Positions 8,751 to 16,906 of a DNA stretch of 64,000 bases are shown here, piece by piece. The first letter of the stretch is position 1. Every line of letters starts with the position of its first letter. A program made the translations under genes and the position numbers. The notes below the pieces were generated by a model. It was not told the DNA's origin. It made no database searches and saw only the letters and a list, made by a program, of their open reading frames with translations. Origin of the DNA: an uncultured Coriobacteriaceae bacterium (lineage in GTDB: Bacteria > Actinomycetota > Coriobacteriia > Coriobacteriales > Atopobiaceae); assembly GCA_902803315.1 (NCBI GenBank), contig CADCPM010000056.1, positions 62,001 through 126,000 on the forward strand, written 5' to 3'.

Positions 8751-8776
8751 CCTCGAGGCTCGCGAACAGCAACGTC

Positions 8777-8803
8777 CTGGCGGTCGCCACGTGCGGCCGC
8801 CAG
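8777..8803 (+). terminator. Hairpin between precursor and maturase remnant
   Basis: CTGGCGG (8777-8783) pairs with CCGCCAG (8797-8803) across a 13-nt loop. There is no T tract. A partial terminator here would give more precursor than maturase transcript, as is common in RiPP operons; that role is inferred. Confidence 0.4.
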
Positions 8804-8833
8804 CCGTATGGACCCCGCAGAAAGGCATCGTCT

Positions 8834-9348
8834 ATGCCAGCGCGCTTCCCGATACAGTGGCACATAACCGACACCTGCGACCAGCGTTGCAGGCACTGCT
8901 ACATTTTTACCGAGGGCGCCCCTCCCGTGGTGACCATGCCCTATGATGTCTGCGCACGCGTGGTGGACCAGATCGAGGACCTGTGCCAGTGCCTTGGCAT
9001 GGATCCCTACGTCTATCTGACGGGAGGCGATCCCATCCTGCATCCGGACTTCTGGCGCGTCATGGAGCTGCTCCACAGCCACGGCATCCGCGTAGCCATA
9101 ACATGGAGCCGCTTGCGTATAGGGACCTGCTGATTGAGTGCCAGCGGCGCATCGCCGCGCAGAAGGAGCGGGGTGCTTCGACCTTCTTCTACAAGAAGGA
9201 CCACCTCTGGAAGCTGCTGGAATGGGAGCAGGGTACCTTTGCGATTCCCTCCGGCGTCGATCCGCACGCGTTCCACGACGGCTGCCACTGCGGTCGCGGA
9301 CACCTTACTATCCTTCCCACGGGCAACCGGTACGCCGCTGACCCCTAG
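8834..9348 (+). pseudogene. Radical SAM/SPASM peptide maturase, internally deleted
   Basis: The first frame (8834-9133) starts MPARFPIQWHITDTC and has the radical SAM cluster motif C15-x3-C19-x2-C22 plus YLTGGDPILHPDFW. After HGIRVAI (about 9104) the sense switches to another frame that reads MEPLAYRDLLIECQRR... and GCHCGRGHLTILPTGNRYA, the start of a SPASM-type Cys-rich domain, then stops at 9348 without the remaining SPASM cysteines. Together the pieces total about 180 aa, where such enzymes are about 400 aa. The simplest reading is an out-of-frame internal deletion of roughly 150-200 codons plus loss of the C-terminus. The enzyme cannot be functional as written. Its original role would have been modification of the peptide encoded at 8646. 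Confidence 0.83.
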
Positions 9349-9437
9349 TGCTGGTGGACACCCGAATAGCGGTGCAGCCCAAGTGAGTGTAGTATTTATT
9401 AAAGACGCATCGACGCGGCGACGCAGGGAGGTACGCC

Positions 9438-10061
9438 ATGACCAACTCAGTCACATTCCAAAACAACACCTACGTACCCGTGGGCACGAGCGTGGGACTC
9501 ACCGAGCTCGACGGCGAGCAGCTCATCCGTGTCGTAAAGCCCGAGGAGAACACCGAGCCCGACGTGGCCACCTACGCGCGGCTGCTGGGACCCGGCTTCC
9601 ACGACGGAACCATAGAGCTGGACGTTCGGGCGCGCCTCATGCCCTGGGCCAACATCGACTGCCGAGGCTTCATTGGCATCGTGTTTCGCGCAAGCGAGGC
9701 GAACGACCGCTTCGAGGGCTTCTACGTGCGCCCGCGCAACGGTCGCAGCTGCACCGACCCGCAGCGTCGCATCCACACCATGCAGTACTTCTGCTATCCC
9801 GGCTACACCTTCGCGTACTTCCGCGAGCGCGGGATCGCCGACTACGAGGCCAAGGCAAACATCGACATGGACGAGTGGGTGCACATAAAAGCCGAGGTCA
9901 CGGGCGCGTCCGCGAAGTTCTACGTGGATAACATGGACGCCCCGGCGCTTGTAGTGCCCCAGATGTTCGGCGGCTCGGACGCCCGCGGTGCCGTGGGGCT
10001 CTACGTGGACAACGGCACGCAGGGCCACTTCAAGAACCTCACGATCTCCTATGCGGATTAA
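9438..10061 (+). CDS. Concanavalin/LamG-fold domain protein
   Basis: The 207-aa protein has no signal peptide or membrane segment. Its pattern (GFHDGTIELDVRAR, FIGIVFRASEANDRFEGFYVRPRNG, WVHIKAEVTGASAKFYVDN, GAVGLYVDNGTQGHFKNL) matches a jelly-roll laminin-G/DUF1080-like sugar-binding fold, probably a single domain filling the whole protein. It has no catalytic domain attached. A strong GGGAGG site precedes the ATG at 9438. It follows the broken maturase by 89 bp, but a link to that system is not supported. The substrate cannot be told from sequence. Confidence 0.7.
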   Translation: MTNSVTFQNNTYVPVGTSVGLTELDGEQLIRVVKPEENTEPDVATYARLLGPGFHDGTIELDVRARLMPWANIDCRGFIGIVFRASEANDRFEGFYVRPRNGRSCTDPQRRIHTMQYFCYPGYTFAYFRERGIADYEAKANIDMDEWVHIKAEVTGASAKFYVDNMDAPALVVPQMFGGSDARGAVGLYVDNGTQGHFKNLTISYAD

Positions 10062-10104
10062 TAACATCAGGCAATGGGGAGTATCCCCATTGCCTGATGT
10101 TATT
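10060..10104. repeat. Perfect hairpin, GGGGAGTATCCCC family
   Basis: Perfect 21-nt arms (10060-10080 and 10084-10104) surround the loop GTA. The left arm overlaps the TAA of the lectin-fold gene, so the hairpin begins inside its stop codon. No T tract follows. It may end transcription of that gene. Same family as 3547-3726 and 13170-13207. Confidence 0.85.
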
Positions 10105-10210
10105 AGCAGGCGACAGGGCGCTCCCGTCCAGCGCCCGGCCGCGCCGACTTTTGCCTCCGCGAGGCGCCAGGCGGCGTTAGCGGGGCATTCCGAGCACCCG
10201 CCGTTCCGAC

Positions 10211-10405
10211 TGTCAGTGAATTTTAGAGCTGATGCCAAAAATATCAGGATTTAGGGAAATAGAGGGTGTCGTTTCCCTGTATACGGCGATAAAACACCCG
10301 CAAAACCGCAGGTACACGGTTCAATTTTCAGCAGTGAAATTTTTGCCCACTTTCTATTTCCCTAAAAGCTAAAATTTCTGTCATCTGCTCTTAAATTTAC
10401 TGACA
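10211..10405. repeat. 195-bp MITE-like element, copy 3
   Basis: Independent diverged copy of the element at 343-537/6736-6930, same length and same TGTCAG...CTGACA ends. It ends 19 bp before the ATG of the next gene, so it must contribute to that gene's upstream region. The internal CC(C/T)GTATACGG hairpin is kept. Confidence 0.78.
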
Positions 10406-10424
10406 GAAAAGGCGGGATGCTCAG

Positions 10425-11408
10425 ATGACGCTCTATTTATGCGGGATGGCCGCGCTGGACGTGCTGCGCCATTTGCGGTCAACAAACGACGGACTCGTTC
10501 CCGGAAAGGTGCCCCGACCTCGACGTTTGCGCGGTGCCATTCACACGAGCAAGGAGCTCAACGCGCTTAACGACGACGCCCAGCGCGTCCTCTCGCACGT
10601 GCGCGGCAAAGTCGAGGCGCTCGTGCCCTCAAGCGATCGCCTTACGCACACCTCACGCCTTACCACGCGCCTCTGGAGCGGTGACCTCCCGCACGGTGCC
10701 TTCATAGACATCGGCAACAACGTCTGCCTCAGCTCACCCCAGTTCCTCTTTCTCCAGTTGGCCCCAGTCCTGAGCGAGATAGAGCTCATCAAACTCGGGC
10801 TGGAACTCTGCGGCTTCTACAGCTGCTGGAGTCTGCCCTCGCTAACCGGCGGCAAACAGCAGGATTCCAGCGACACCACCTACGGCCTCATGCCCGTCAC
10901 CAGTTTGTCTAAGCTTTCCACGTTCGTGGAGCACCGCAAAAACACGCGCGGTGCCGTAAACGCCCGCAAGGCCTTGCGCTGGGTGCTCAACAACTCCGCC
11001 TCGCCTGCGGAGACGGCGGTGTATCTGCTGCTGTGTCTGCCGAGACATCGCGGTGGCTTCGGCATGCCCAAGCCGGTGTTCAATGCGCGCGTGCGCGTGA
11101 CGACCTCCACCACGCACCAGAACCGCTACCCCGACCTCTACTGGCAGGCGCATTCCCTGGACGTGGAGTACCAAAGCGACTATGCCCATACGGGGAACTG
11201 GAAGCGTTATCGCGATTCGCAGCGCGAGGTGGAGCTCGAGGCCGAGAAGATCACGGTACTTCCGCTCACGCGCCTGCAGCTCGAAAACGTGGACGACTTC
11301 GAGGCGTTTGCCGCAAGCGTGCGACGCAACCTCGGTCGACGCGCGAGGCCCACGCCAGACGGTTGGCGGCCAAAGCACCTCGAGCTGCGTGAGGCGCTGC
11401 TCTCCTAG
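10425..11408 (+). CDS. Orphan protein with Vsr/DUF559-like nuclease end
   Basis: The 327-aa protein is a diverged paralogue of the one at 22435-23472: both open with a Y(L/I) start block, share a central AFIDI/LSSPQFLFLQLA section, a KARRALRWV-like section and a GGFGMPKP-like section. The C-terminal part (DLYWQAHSLDVEYQSD...RDSQREVELEAEKITVLPL) has the order of a PD-(D/E)XK fold of the Vsr/DUF559 type. Compared with its paralogue the DG after VEY is replaced, so activity is doubtful. No signal peptide. It stands alone, directly behind a MITE-like element. Function unknown; defence or repair nuclease and simple lineage-specific orphan are both possible. Confidence 0.6.
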   Translation: MTLYLCGMAALDVLRHLRSTNDGLVPGKVPRPRRLRGAIHTSKELNALNDDAQRVLSHVRGKVEALVPSSDRLTHTSRLTTRLWSGDLPHGAFIDIGNNVCLSSPQFLFLQLAPVLSEIELIKLGLELCGFYSCWSLPSLTGGKQQDSSDTTYGLMPVTSLSKLSTFVEHRKNTRGAVNARKALRWVLNNSASPAETAVYLLLCLPRHRGGFGMPKPVFNARVRVTTSTTHQNRYPDLYWQAHSLDVEYQSDYAHTGNWKRYRDSQREVELEAEKITVLPLTRLQLENVDDFEAFAASVRRNLGRRARPTPDGWRPKHLELREALLS

Positions 11409-11557
11409 GGTCCTATGGAGCATCGCGTCCGCAGCCTTTGATAGATACGTGATAGACAATAGCGCGCATAGGGGGGAGTGCCCCCTGCCTAGGGTCCCAC
11501 CTGCCGTGCGCCATCCGTGCTACCATGGAGTCGACAAGGGCGAGGGGGGAGGCCGAC

Positions 11558-13153
11558 ATGGGCATGTACGTTAACCCGGGCAACGGGGGATTCCGGCGGA
11601 TGCTGGCAGACGAGTACGTGGACAAGACCGGACTCATCGCCCTCGTGAACGACGTAATCGGCACGTCGCGAAGCCTCGTGTGCTCCACGCGCCCACGCCG
11701 CTTCGGCAAGACCTTCGCCGCCGAGTCGCTGGTGGCCTACTATACCTGCGGCGCGGACTCGCGCGAGCTCTTCGAGGGACTGGACATCTCCCGCGACCCG
11801 AGCTTCGAGGAACACCTCAACGCCTACAACGTGGTGCGCCTGGATATGACGGAGTTCAGGGGCGCCGCGGACGTCTCCGCCGAGGTCTCCCGCGCGATTC
11901 TGGTCGACCTGCGCGCGGAGGTGCCCGAAGCCGGCGCCGGTAACGAGGGGAGGTTCAACGAGCTCACGTCGGCCTTCGCCGACTTCGTGGCCGCCACGGG
12001 CCGACGCTTCGTCTTCGTGATCGACGAGTGGGACGCGCCCCTGCGAGAGCGCCGATCCAAGGAATCGCAGGAGGACTGGGTGTTCATGCTCAGGAAGCTC
12101 TTCAAGAACTTCACCTTCACCGCAGACGCCATAGCTGCCTGCTACATGACGGGCATCCTGCCCATCGTGCGTTACGGCACGCAGTCGGCGCTGTCCGACT
12201 TCCGCGAGTTCACGTTCCTGCGCCCGCACGCCTACGCCCCCTACGTCGGCTTCACGGAAGAGGAGGTGGAGGAGCTGGCCGAGCACCATGGAATGGACAT
12301 GGGCGAGCTCAGGCGCTGGTACGACGGATACGAGCTGCCGTGGGTGGACCAACGGGCCCATGAGCGCAAGGTCGAGAGGGTCTACGCGCCCTTCTCGGTG
12401 ATGAGCGCGTGCGCCAACGGGGACGTGGGGCCGTACTGGACGGACTCGGAGGCCTTCTCCTCGCTGCGGACCTACGTCGACCTGGACTTCGACGGCCTTC
12501 AGCAGGCGGTGGTGCAGGCACTTGGCGGCGCGGCCGTGCGGGTTAGCACGTACGGATTCGAGAACAGCATCCACGACGTCGAAAGCCGCGACGACGCGCT
12601 CACGCTGCTGTGCCATCTGGGCTATCTCTGCTATGACGCGGCCACCTCAACGGCCCGCGTTCCCAACGAGGAGGTGCGCGCCGAGCTGCGTCAGGCAGTG
12701 GCGCAGAGCCGCCACGCCGAGGTGGCGCGCATCGTGCGCGAGAGCGACGTCCTGTTGCGGGCTACGTGGGACATGGACGAGGACGCCGTGGCCGACGCGA
12801 TCTCGCGCGCCCACGACGACGGCTGCGCGCCCGTGTACTACAACGACGAGCAGGCGCTTCGCGCGGTGGTCAAGTCCGCTTACATCGCGGCCGCCGACCA
12901 CTACGCCACGATCGAGGAGCTCCCCTCGGGCCGCGGCCTGGCAGACGTCGTGTACCTCCCCAGGCGAGGCGACCCCTCGCCGGCGCTCCTCGTGGAGCTC
13001 AAGTGGGACCGTTCCCCCGAGGCTGCGATCGCTCAGGTGCGAGACCGCGACTACCCGGCCGTCCTGCGCGGATGGGGAGGCCCCATCCTGCTCGTGGGCA
13101 TAACCTACGACCGCAAGTCCAAGCGCCACACCTGCCGCATCGAGGAGGCATAG
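11558..13153 (+). CDS. AAA-ATPase-like / PD-(D/E)XK nuclease protein (DUF1703 type)
   Basis: The 531-aa protein has the layout of the AAA-ATPase-like plus DUF1703 family, abundant in gut bacteria. MGMYVNPGNGGFRRML and YVDKTGLI mark the N-terminus, RPRRFGKT (about residue 46) is the family's Walker A, and VIDEWDAPL the Walker B. The C-terminal region (PSGRGLADVVYLPR...PALLVELKW) is the nuclease-like domain with the D and ExK positions intact. I chose ATG 11558 over 11525 because the GAGGGGGGAGG site lies just before it. Such proteins are thought to be mobile or selfish, or part of stress responses, but no role is established. Confidence 0.82.
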   Translation: MGMYVNPGNGGFRRMLADEYVDKTGLIALVNDVIGTSRSLVCSTRPRRFGKTFAAESLVAYYTCGADSRELFEGLDISRDPSFEEHLNAYNVVRLDMTEFRGAADVSAEVSRAILVDLRAEVPEAGAGNEGRFNELTSAFADFVAATGRRFVFVIDEWDAPLRERRSKESQEDWVFMLRKLFKNFTFTADAIAACYMTGILPIVRYGTQSALSDFREFTFLRPHAYAPYVGFTEEEVEELAEHHGMDMGELRRWYDGYELPWVDQRAHERKVERVYAPFSVMSACANGDVGPYWTDSEAFSSLRTYVDLDFDGLQQAVVQALGGAAVRVSTYGFENSIHDVESRDDALTLLCHLGYLCYDAATSTARVPNEEVRAELRQAVAQSRHAEVARIVRESDVLLRATWDMDEDAVADAISRAHDDGCAPVYYNDEQALRAVVKSAYIAAADHYATIEELPSGRGLADVVYLPRRGDPSPALLVELKWDRSPEAAIAQVRDRDYPAVLRGWGGPILLVGITYDRKSKRHTCRIEEA

Positions 13154-13169
13154 CGCGCATAAGGAGGAC

Positions 13170-13207
13170 TAATAACATCAGACAATGGGGAGTATCCCCT
13201 TTGCCTG
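13170..13207. repeat. Partial GGGGAGTATCCCC family repeat
   Basis: AATAACATCAGACAATGGGG and the following AGTATCCCCTTTGCCT match the left arm and core of the hairpin at 10060-10104 but with a degenerate right arm. It lies between the ATPase gene and the start of the asnB-like operon, ending three bases before that gene's ribosome binding site. Confidence 0.7.
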
Positions 13208-13227
13208 GGGGAGGACGGAGGCATCCC

Positions 13228-14343
13228 ATGACCAAACCCAGCCTGGACCCCAAAGCCCTGGAGCAGTACCTGCGCTTCTCATACCCCGTGGACGGCTCGG
13301 TGCTTATGGGCCAAAAGGGGACGCCCGCTCCCGAGGTCCGCTTTTCCGTGACGCCAGGGCGGAGCAAGGACGACTACCTGCAGGAGCTTCTCCAGATTCT
13401 CGAGAGGATGCTCGCCGAGGAGCGTCAATGCTCCGACGCGGCGTTTTTGTCTTCGGGCGTCGACTCGTCGCTCATTGCCTTTGGGATCCGCGCAAGAAAG
13501 ACCTTCTCCGTGGCATACGAGGAGGCAGAGTTCAACGAGTCCGACCTGGCGATTCAGGCGGCGCGGGAGCTTGGCAGCGAGCATCACGTGGCCAAGATAG
13601 GTCCCGCCGAATACCTTGGCACCGTGGACGAGGCCCTGGCAAGCCGACCGGCGCCCACGGGAGACGCCTCCTACGTGGCCCTGTTCATCGCCGCCCAGGA
13701 GGCGGCACAGCACACGGACGTCGTGTGTTCCGGAGAGGGTCCGGACGAGCTGTTTTGCGGCTATCCCTGCTACAACCGCTACTTCCAGAGCCCAAGCGAG
13801 GACTTTTGGCTGGCCACGAACACAATCATGGACGTGGGCGAGGTGCCAGACCTGCCTCGCTACGGCGGCGACGGATTCCTAAAGATGAACGCCTTCGACC
13901 TCTCCATATGGATGCACAACAACATCCTTCCCAACGTGGTCGCCGCGGCGCGGGGTGCGGGGATAAACATTCGCACGCCCTACGTGCGACAAGACCTCTG
14001 GGATTTCGCGCTCTCGCTCCCAACCGGCCTCAAGGCAAACGAGACGATGGGCAAGCTGCTCTTCCGCGAGGCGGCGCAGCGCTACGTGGGACGTACGATA
14101 GCCTTCAGAGAGAAGCGGGGGTTCCCCGTTCCGGTGCGCAAGTGGATGCGCCTTGAGTCCTACAAGACGCGAATCTGCGACACGCTAACGAATGCGCTCG
14201 CGCGCGACGTCCTTGCGTCTGTGGACGTAGAGGGGGTTCTTGCGGCATACTATTGCGAAAACGACGAAAGCGTTTGGAAGCAAGTGTGGGAGATGTTCGC
14301 GTTGATTCGATGGCTCGATACCGTAGGTGAGTGCAAGCAATGA
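13228..14343 (+). CDS. Asparagine-synthetase-like amidotransferase without glutaminase domain
   Basis: The 371-aa protein covers only the synthetase half of AsnB. The PP-loop reads FLSSGVDSS (residues 73-81, SSG in place of the usual SGG). SGEGPDELFCGY (168-179), INIRTPYVR and FREKRGFPVP are the conserved ATP and acceptor-site blocks. The N-terminal glutamine-hydrolysing domain with its Cys2 is absent, so free ammonia or another nucleophile would be used. GGAGG at 13210 fixes the start. It is the first gene of a five-gene operon with pgeF-, flippase-, C39- and murE-like genes and overlaps the next by ATGA. Some AsnB relatives (Corynebacterium LtsA, Bacillus AsnB) amidate meso-diaminopimelate in peptidoglycan, which fits the neighbours. 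Amide or lactam formation on another substrate is an alternative. Confidence 0.85.
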   Translation: MTKPSLDPKALEQYLRFSYPVDGSVLMGQKGTPAPEVRFSVTPGRSKDDYLQELLQILERMLAEERQCSDAAFLSSGVDSSLIAFGIRARKTFSVAYEEAEFNESDLAIQAARELGSEHHVAKIGPAEYLGTVDEALASRPAPTGDASYVALFIAAQEAAQHTDVVCSGEGPDELFCGYPCYNRYFQSPSEDFWLATNTIMDVGEVPDLPRYGGDGFLKMNAFDLSIWMHNNILPNVVAAARGAGINIRTPYVRQDLWDFALSLPTGLKANETMGKLLFREAAQRYVGRTIAFREKRGFPVPVRKWMRLESYKTRICDTLTNALARDVLASVDVEGVLAAYYCENDESVWKQVWEMFALIRWLDTVGECKQ

Positions 14344-15104
14344 ATTCAATCTCCGCCCTTGACGACCGATACCCGGTAAAGACGGTCTTCACGAACAACT
14401 CGGATTGGCAGAGCCACGAAGACTGGCATCGCGTGGAATGCCGCAACGCTGCGTTCCAAGAGTACCTTCGTGTGCCCCTTACCCGCGTGTTCTATGCGTA
14501 CGAGGAGCACACGGGCAACGTCCTTGCCATAACGAGCAGCAATGTCGAGGACTTGGAGGCAATGGACAAAAACAGGATCCCCGAGCAAATTGGTGAGTAC
14601 GACGCCCTGGTGACAGACGTTCCCCGCACCATGCTCTGCATCTGCACGGCGGACTGCCTGCCCCTCTTTTTATACGACCCAGAACAAAACGTCGCGGCAA
14701 TAGCCCATTGCGGATGGAGGGGCATCTGCAACGGAATAGTTTCGAATACCGTATGCTCGATGGTGGATCGCTTTGGCACGGACCCGGGGAGCGTCGTCGC
14801 CGCCTTCGGGCCGAGCATCTGCAAGAGGTGCTATGAGGTTGGCGGCGAGCTCAAGGATGACTTTGCAAGGCGCTTTTCGCCCCAAGAGGTGGAAAGCCTC
14901 TTTACGGCGCGGACAAACGGGAAGTTCCTCCTGGATTCCAGGAGGGCCGTTGCGCTCGAGCTACTTCGCGCAGGCGTTCGGCAGGAGAAAATCCACGACG
15001 TGGACATCTGCACGCTCGAGTCGGATGACTATGCGTCCCTAAGGGGCGAGGGGGCGTACGTAGAAGCCGTGCGGCAGACGATCTCGGGTATCGTGCTCGC
15101 GTAA
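14340..15104 (+). CDS. pgeF: PgeF/YfiH-family (laccase-domain) protein
   Basis: The 254-aa protein belongs to the YfiH/PgeF family, once called polyphenol oxidase. The three metal ligands are visible: EEHTG (His57), TADCLPLF (Cys106) and HCGWRG (His123); the family's GPSI-x-C-CYEVG block follows. Known members act as purine nucleoside phosphorylase/deaminase, and E. coli PgeF edits peptidoglycan by removing wrongly made UDP-MurNAc-L-Ser. The ATG overlaps the stop of the asnB-like gene (ATGA), so it is translationally coupled. Its place beside a MurE gene supports the peptidoglycan-editing role here. The HAGWRG motif common in the family is HCGWRG in this protein. Confidence 0.87.
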   Translation: MNSISALDDRYPVKTVFTNNSDWQSHEDWHRVECRNAAFQEYLRVPLTRVFYAYEEHTGNVLAITSSNVEDLEAMDKNRIPEQIGEYDALVTDVPRTMLCICTADCLPLFLYDPEQNVAAIAHCGWRGICNGIVSNTVCSMVDRFGTDPGSVVAAFGPSICKRCYEVGGELKDDFARRFSPQEVESLFTARTNGKFLLDSRRAVALELLRAGVRQEKIHDVDICTLESDDYASLRGEGAYVEAVRQTISGIVLA

Positions 15105-15118
15105 CGGATGGAACCAAC

Positions 15119-16903
15119 ATGATTGCGACGAAAGAGCTAAAAGAAGAAGACGGCGTGTTTCGCAAGCCAGAGCTTATCGCGGGCGCCACAAAGAAGATGG
15201 CCGTAACCTATATTGTTGGCGCCGTCTGCGCGGCACTCGTAACCATAATCGACTCCCTGATCGCGGGCGTGAGCATAGGGCAAGAGGCGTTGGCGGCAAT
15301 CGCTACCGCCGGCCCGTTGCTGTGTTTTGATCAGATCCTGCACTGCATGCTGGGCTTTGGCATCGACAAGCTCATGATCCAGGCAATCGGCGAGGGGGAC
15401 CACAAGAAGGCCAACCGCATCTTTGGCGCGATTCTTATAGCGGTATTCGTTATATATGCGTGCGTGTTTGGTGCGCTCATCGTGTGCGAGCGACCTTTGC
15501 TCATGGCGCTTACGCAAGATCCGAAGCTTTCGGACATGGTTGTTTCGTATACCGTGCCCCTGTTTGTTTTCTCAGCCTTTTCCGAGGTGTTCCTTTGCAT
15601 AGAGAGGGCATTTCGCATTGACGGGCGGGCGAGGCTGTTCTCTAAGCGCGGCATCGTTACGAACGTGGCAAACATAGCCTTCGACCTCCTTTTGGTAAGC
15701 GTCTTCAACTTTGGAATAGCCGGCCTGGCCTGGGCCTCGGTAATAAGCACGACTATTGGGTACACCGTTACGCTCAGTCACTTCTTCAGCAAGAAGCGAA
15801 CGGTTTCGCCGGACTTCTCGGTTATTCACTCCTTCGATGAGCTGCTTGACTACGTGAAGCAAGACATACGTTTGGGCAGTTCCGCCACGCTGGACGAGTT
15901 TTTGGACACTGTGGCGCTCAGCGTGCAGACGGCCGCCATTGGCTCCATGGCCGGGGCTGGGGGACTTGCGATTTGGACGGTGTACAAGTCGCTGCGTGGG
16001 GTAGTGGTTTCCGAGGGCAACGGAATCTCTGCAAGCGTGTCGGTTCATGCGGGCCTGCTGTTTGGCCAGCGGGATTATGACGGAGTAAGGTATTCAATTC
16101 GGTCGGGAATCATGCTTGCCATTTCGGTGTGCGTGGCGGCCATAGCCATCGTGCTTGTCCTGGCTACGCCAATTGCCGCTGCCTATGGCATAGATCCGGA
16201 GATCCGGCAGCTTTGCGCCGAATGCCTTCGCATAGGAAGCCTGGCCTTTCTCGCTATGGTTTTCCTCAACGTTACCACCATCTACCTGCCATCCGTGAAC
16301 AAGACAAGAATCGCGGGTCGCTTGGTGCTGCTCGAGCATGGCTTGGTTGTGCTCGCGACGGGAATTGGGCTTGGGCTTGGGTTGCAGAGCATATTTGTGG
16401 CATACGTGCTTGCGGAATGGGTTGCCGCATCGGTTGCGGCAGTCATACTAACACGTGATGGGCATTGGCTCGTGCCCGATTGCAATCCTCAGGAGATCGT
16501 GAGCTACTCAATTTGCTTGAGGCCGGATCAGATTGTTACGGTGGGCGAAAACATAAAGAGCGAGCTGCAAAACCGCACGTATCCTGCTCATTTTTGCTCC
16601 AGGGTGTCGTTGGTAATACAGGAGAGCATAAGCTACGTGGCAGGGCACAATCCCGGGGAAGAGATCGATACGGACGTTGAGATAAAGGAGCAGGACGACG
16701 GCGTAACAATAATGATTACCGATGCCGGCGTGGCCTACAATCCTTTGGCGGAGACGACTACCAGAGACATGAGCAAGGTCGGCGAGCTGGAGAAGGTGAT
16801 CTTCTTGGGATTCTCCGAAGAGGTGAGCTACGACAGGGTTTTGGACCTCAACAGGATGGCGCTGTACCTCGTTCCCGCCGAAGCGGCCGAGGCAGCGAGG
16901 TAG
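15119..16903 (+). CDS. MATE-family flippase fused to an anti-sigma-type ATPase domain
   Basis: The 594-aa protein has about twelve membrane segments over residues 25-450 in the MATE/MOP pattern, then a soluble tail (about 465-590) that looks like an RsbW/HATPase_c domain. In the tail, VIQESISYVAGH aligns with the ATP-binding N box but has Tyr where Asn should be, and DAGVAYNPL matches the next box; the later glycine-rich box is not obvious. ATP binding is therefore doubtful. MATE proteins use ion gradients to export drugs or lipid-linked precursors; MurJ is a relative in the same superfamily. It lies 14 bp after pgeF and three bp before the peptidase gene. Export or flipping of a modified wall precursor is my inference; multidrug efflux is the default alternative. 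Confidence 0.83.
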   Translation: MIATKELKEEDGVFRKPELIAGATKKMAVTYIVGAVCAALVTIIDSLIAGVSIGQEALAAIATAGPLLCFDQILHCMLGFGIDKLMIQAIGEGDHKKANRIFGAILIAVFVIYACVFGALIVCERPLLMALTQDPKLSDMVVSYTVPLFVFSAFSEVFLCIERAFRIDGRARLFSKRGIVTNVANIAFDLLLVSVFNFGIAGLAWASVISTTIGYTVTLSHFFSKKRTVSPDFSVIHSFDELLDYVKQDIRLGSSATLDEFLDTVALSVQTAAIGSMAGAGGLAIWTVYKSLRGVVVSEGNGISASVSVHAGLLFGQRDYDGVRYSIRSGIMLAISVCVAAIAIVLVLATPIAAAYGIDPEIRQLCAECLRIGSLAFLAMVFLNVTTIYLPSVNKTRIAGRLVLLEHGLVVLATGIGLGLGLQSIFVAYVLAEWVAASVAAVILTRDGHWLVPDCNPQEIVSYSICLRPDQIVTVGENIKSELQNRTYPAHFCSRVSLVIQESISYVAGHNPGEEIDTDVEIKEQDDGVTIMITDAGVAYNPLAETTTRDMSKVGELEKVIFLGFSEEVSYDRVLDLNRMALYLVPAEAAEAAR

Positions 16904-16906
16904 GCG

